DNA of 64,000 nt from Gamsiella multidivaricata. Its lineage: Eukaryota; Mortierellomycota; Mortierellomycetes; Mortierellales; Mortierellaceae. The notes below the pieces were generated by a model that had not been told where the DNA came from, did not search any database, and saw only the letters and a program-made list of their open reading frames with translations. Location of the stretch: assembly GCF_025024155.1 (NCBI RefSeq), contig NW_026251770.1:172464-236463 (forward strand), written 5' to 3'. A program made the position numbers and the translations under genes. Below are positions 59,797-64,000 of the stretch, piece after piece. The stretch's first letter is position 1, and each line of letters begins with the position of its first letter.

Positions 59797-60381
59797 TTAG
59801 GCACTTCCTGGGGCCTGGCTAGTTGCCGATTCCTGCCCTGATGCCGCATTGGCCGCACGCTTGCGCCTTGGAGCTCCTTCTTGTTCTGCAGCCGCGGTTG
59901 ATGCTGTCCTCTTTCGGGCCACACTGCCCTTGCTGGCGCTGGTGCTGCTAGTACTACTGGTGCTGCTAGTACTACTGGTGCTATTGGTGCTGCTAGTGCT
60001 ACTGTTACCATTGATGCTGCTAGTGCTACTGTTACTATTGATGCTGCTGCTACTGGTGCTCGCGCTATCGGTTACTGTCTGTGTAGCTTCCATCCAAGGA
60101 TATCTACCATTCTCATCTACAGGCTGAAGATAGAGTGGCCTCTGTTGCTGAAGCAAGTGCCCTTGAATAACGTTGCAAATATTGTGGCCCGCCATGATAT
60201 CGCGGTGCATGTATGTCTTGCAAGTCTTGCAATACAGCCGACGTATTTGAACCTGGCCGACAAACTCCTCGCACATCGGACACTTCTTTGACGTGTAGTA
60301 CTCATTGACGCCCACGACAATATACCCGAGCGCCCTTGCCTAACGGACACAGAACGTAAGGCGCCTCATTAGCGTCATCAG

Positions 60382-60438
<57 letters not shown>

Positions 60439-63400
60439 TCGAATGTCTTGCAATGAAGCACTAACCCTTTGAACAAAGTACGATTGGAAGGACTCATGTA
60501 ACGAGGAAAGTCGTCCCGTGGATGAAAACTTGCCTAGACCAATGCCGATTACAACCTTGTCCTCTTCATCTCGCTGTCTACCAAGCGATCCTCCAACCAT
60601 ATTGAGCAGGCGATCTGCGATGATGTCGAATTCTGCCTCTCTAGCTTTTCTGGCATCCCACTGGTGCTTTTTGAATGTGGCGCTTTTGTTGTAGAACTCG
60701 TGGAGCTGCTCCTTGACGCCTGCTAATCCCGCGACGTACTTTTCAACGCTGGCATCCTTTCCGCGAAGGGCTGGTAGCTCGCTTTCGATGTTGCTGATAG
60801 ATTTTGCTGCGCCTAGCGGGATCGACCGTTTGCGTTCTTCTAACCAACGTCGAAACTTGAATGTTGGTTGGTATACGGCCTTCTGCTTTACAGCTAGGTT
60901 GTAAAAGACCTGGGAGCTGCGGGCGGAAGCCTCGGTGTCATTGTCATTGTCAGGTTGTTCGGTACCGACGGCACTGTTCTGTTGATGGAAGCTCTCCTTG
61001 GATCTCGGCATACTCGCTCCTGTAACACATGCTTGCTCTGGATTATAACTGTCGCTGCGTGGCTTTCCATTTTCGAGGCTGACGGATTTTTTCATGTCAT
61101 CTAAGGTCTTCTCAGGCAATAGAGCGCTCGCTCCAACCACAAACGCTTGACCAAGATCGAGACCTAATATCTTGATTTTCTCTGGTTCACAGTCCCAAAG
61201 AACTGCAACATCCTGCTTCGTCTTGACAACGTTCCGAACCTCAGTTAGGTAGTAGTCGACTCCACCCACAGTGGACGTAATCCGAGAAGGCAATATGTCC
61301 GTGGGATGCCGCCTGTACCGAACCGAGAGAAGCTCCTTCAGCTTGAATGCCGTTAACTGGAGACGAAAGCCATCGGTCCGAATAGATCCGCGAATAACGT
61401 AACCGCGTTCCTTATAAGTGCGGGGGTCGAAATCCTCGTTCTGAATGATTCTCAGGTGCTCTTTGATCTCTGCAAGTGAAGGTGTCGCGAGGTTGTTGAA
61501 TGATTTGCTGATTCTGGGCATGCGACGCTTTTTATGACCCAGTCCTACGTCGGTGATGAGTGTCGTGAGGAGGTAGCCTGGTGCTTGGTTGGCCAGCCAG
61601 TACGACATGTCAGACAACGCAGGACGATAGTCCTTGGCTCCATGAAGACTCTGCAGCTTCGCCTTGAGTGTGTCGCTCTTCCAAAAGATTGAAATCAATT
61701 CCAGTTCCGTGAACGCGACGAACGGCTGCGCGGAAGGCGTACACGCCATTAACTTCCGAGGGTTCTTGGTCAGCGGGTTCAGACGGTAAAAGTTCTCGAC
61801 CGCAGAGACGTCGCCACGAATGTCAATGCATGTCCCAGCCGGCAAGAGCCCTTTGACCAGTTGTTTCTTGAGCTGTTTTAAAGTTGCCGTGTGTAAGGTT
61901 CGAGTTAGTGGAATAGAACCTTGTAACCTTGAACCTTGTGTCCCTTGTATGTACATGTACATATGTTGTTCCCCCCTCTCTTTTTTCTCTCTTTCTTTCT
62001 CCCCATTTCGCCACAGAATACCTTCACTCTCAGTCATTCATTGTCTATGTCCAACATCGCCACTCCGGCATCCCTTACTCTTTCCTTCTCACATTTACCT
62101 TTTTATGGAGTTCCTTGCAGCCTTTTCCGTACAATCGCTTGAGATCAACCGACAGCTGCGCGATTATGCTTCGCAGTATGACTGACCCCGGGTATGGCAT
62201 TCTCGTGTTGATGATAGCAGCATCTTTTCGTTCCAGTAAGTGTAGCTCCTGCGCTCGATCGATGAACCTCCGCGTGCACTGTATACTCTTCGTTTTGCCG
62301 CTAGGGATGATGCCCGAATACACATATGTTGTTAATATCCCAAGGAACCTTTGATGATCGTCCTTATCGACCTCCGAATCTGCGTCTCTATCCTCCTGCT
62401 CCTTGTCGATCTCCGAATCTATGTCCTCCTGCTCTTCGCCATCCTTATCACCATCCTTATCATCATCCTTATCACTATCCTTATCACCATCATTGTCCTT
62501 ATTCGTACCCGGTATGCGCGGGCAGATGAGATCCAACAAATCCCTATCCGTTTCCTTAAAGATGGCTGGATCAGAGACACACTCGATGAACCGACCAAGG
62601 AGCTGTTGGCAAGTGTGTTTTGTACCGGCTGCAAGGCGGATGGCTTCCCGGAGGCATCGGAGTACTTCAGAAGCTTCATCAGGGCTCAAGTCTTCAGCTC
62701 TTCTGACATTCGCGGATAAAGTCCCAACATCAAGTGTAACTGTTGGATGCTCCCAGTCAAGAGCACGCGTGAAGTCAGCCTTGTTCATCTCGTCAACTGA
62801 CTTAACTTTCTTGGCGGTTGCTGGTTCAGGTTGCGTCGTATTCTGTGGAGGAATCACTGGCGCGGACGGTGCCATCGGAGTTGTCTTCCAGGGCTTCCAT
62901 TGGTATTGTGTCATTGACTCTGGTAAGTCGTGTTGTATCTTGCGAGTCCGCACCTTCATAGAATACCGTGGGCGATGACGAGGTTTTTCTTGCTGTGAAA
63001 CCGCTTGATGAAGTGTCGAAGACGTGGGCGCTACCGCAGGTTGAGGAAATGTTGAGGGTGAAGGTGCTTCCGTGAGTTGCGTAAGTGTCAAAAGCGGGGG
63101 TGTAGCCGCGGGCTGAGGATGTGTCGAAGGCGGATGTTCAGGTCGATCAATTGTGCGGTAGCGGTTGAATGTTTGTGAAGACTTGTGCCTTTGGGATTCA
63201 TTATCATGCGTCTCACTAGATGCATTGCCATAGTACGTAGACTAGAGTTAGTAATGGACGCATTCAAGCGAAGGCAGAAGAATGAAGACTACAGGAGTAA
63301 AATTTTTTACCGTTTCCTGGCTTGAATGTTATCGCGCCGTTCTTTCCCATTGTCAATGCATTCTATTTGCAGACGGCGAAACGTAGACCAAAGTTCCTCG

Positions 63401-64000
63401 TATTGCAGCATCTGGTGGGACTGAGCTTGCTGCACATGCTGCAATGGTGTCTGCTTATGGTGCACAAACACCTGTAGAGAGGTCGCAAAGGTCAATTTCT
63501 TGTCGTTTTTGAGAATGACACGACTGTTCGACAGGTACTCTTGCACCATCTCAGCTGGATCTAGAATTAAAAGGCAGGCAGCAGCAACACAGTTAGAGTT
63601 GGAATTTGTTTACAAGAACACGCTAGAGTCTTTCGGTTGAACGCTAAACATTACCCTCTCCCTTTAACTGCTTAATGATACTGAAATTCGTTACACATCC
63701 CAATGAAGGAACGTTGGCGTTGTAGTCGTTCGATGAGACCACACCCAAGACTATGAGTTGCGTCCTGTTGATTCCAAGAGTAGTCAGGACATCGGGGACG
63801 TTGTACGCAAGGATGCGTCCTCTTGATATTGGTCGCCAGATGATCGAAATGTGTTGGTAAAGGAGCATATCACTGTCTCGCGATAGGACAACGTCTCCGG
63901 GCAAACAGTCTTGCGCAATTTTGAGATCCGCCTCGGTCGGGCACACTTCTACAGACCACCCTCTCTGTTGTAAATACGCTGCAAACGCTTGTCGAGCCTC
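59797..64000 (-). CDS. Fanzor (eukaryotic TnpB-like RNA-guided nuclease) fused to an XPG/FEN1-like nuclease region; 5' end outside the window
   Basis: Five visible exons, 64000-63655 (partial), 63560-63311, 63215-62099, 61872-60466 and 60339-59797, join in phase to 1220 codons plus stop. The first about 115 residues match XPG-I and H2TH: TEAD (E23, D25), SRDSDML (D42, D44) and SSNDYNANVPSLG (D92), equal to the FEN1 E158/E160, D179/D181 and SDY..I.GIG positions. Residues 200-570 are a linker with an acidic D/K/E repeat. The last third is TnpB-like: KILGLDLGQAFVVGAS (RuvC-I Asp, about 810), VVIGIGLGKF, VVGVNEYYTSKKCP (Glu, about 1053), zinc ribbon CPMC...YCKTC, and MHRDIMAGHN (RuvC-III Asp, about 1087). 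RuvC-II lacks the usual Glu and the Glu of NEYYTS stands in, as in Fanzors. The tail is Ser/Thr/Asn-rich. No guide RNA or element ends were identified. Confidence 0.82.
59930..60070 (-). repeat. Ser/Thr/Asn trinucleotide-type repeat in the Fanzor tail
   Basis: Imperfect repeats of AGTAGCACCAG-like units on the minus strand encode STSSTNSTSS-type runs after the catalytic domain. Low complexity, in frame, ending before a basic SVARKRTAS segment. Confidence 0.75.
60386..60434. repeat. T30-A19 homopolymer palindrome inside a Fanzor intron
   Basis: Thirty T are followed directly by nineteen A on the plus strand, inside the 126-bp last intron (60340-60465). The two runs are complementary, so RNA or single strands could fold into a hairpin. 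The exact length may be unreliable in an assembly. Confidence 0.85.

Noticed and set aside
59849..60127. Plus-strand frame with a long hydrophobic LVLLVLLVLL run
   Set aside because: It is the antisense of the Ser/Thr repeats at the end of the Fanzor protein, not a membrane protein.
61873..62098. Start of a separate Fanzor gene at an ATG near 62037
   Set aside because: The leader it would add is low-complexity and unlike the family, while donor (AAG|GTAAAT) and acceptor (AAAACAG) sites join the flanking conserved segments in phase. A separate start is still the main alternative and is noted in the finding.

Overview
The window is nuclear DNA of a filamentous early-diverging fungus, most likely a Mortierellaceae (Mortierella/Linnemannia-type) species. 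The reasons are short GT-AG introns (mostly 70-170 bp) with CTAAC-like branch points and GTAAGT/GTATGT donors, pyrimidine-rich 5' leaders, a DHCR7-type sterol reductase, a decayed bacterial-type NRPS end, a Crinkler-like fragment and a Fanzor of the type I associate with this family. The taxonomic call is inference; no rRNA is present. All exon models were built by hand from splice signals, reading-phase agreement and family similarity.

Layout. 1-3.4 kb is accessory: the edge of a minus-strand gene, a Crinkler-like remnant, 25-bp tandem repeats and a Cys-rich gene broken by a 13-bp triplication. 4.5-9.5 kb holds a large GATA factor (+) and a hypothetical gene (-). 10.6-11.4 kb is mitoribosomal mS38 (-). 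12.4-15.0 kb is a nine-exon LAMMER kinase (+). 15.4-17.8 kb is TFIIF alpha/RAP74 (-), with a decayed histone H2A copy just upstream (18.0-18.35 kb). 19.7-22.0 kb is a single-exon coiled-coil protein (+). 22.0-28.9 kb is nearly gene-free. 28.9-31.25 kb is a four-finger C2H2 factor (+).

32.6-52.3 kb is a membrane/secretion block. Two paralogous kelch single-pass membrane proteins (+) flank a CSC1/OSCA-type channel (-). Two paralogous secreted S41-type proteases (+) then flank a dead PCP-thioesterase end of an NRPS. 53.5-59.5 kb holds three metabolic genes (+): DHCR7, an FMP52/HTATIP2-like oxidoreductase and an aminoacylase-1-like M20 hydrolase.

59.8-64.0 kb (-) is the most striking locus. It is one gene, cut by the right window edge, that reads through phase-compatible introns from an XPG/FEN1-like nuclease region (XPG-I acidic residues and an H2TH-like segment) into a complete Fanzor (eukaryotic TnpB) RuvC nuclease with its zinc ribbon. 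It looks like a two-nuclease fusion.

Housekeeping genes (kinase, TFIIF, mS38, DHCR7, M20) have clean exon models. Decay is concentrated in the accessory pieces: H2A, NRPS, Cys-rich gene and Crinkler-like fragment. I found no tRNA, rRNA or CRISPR array.
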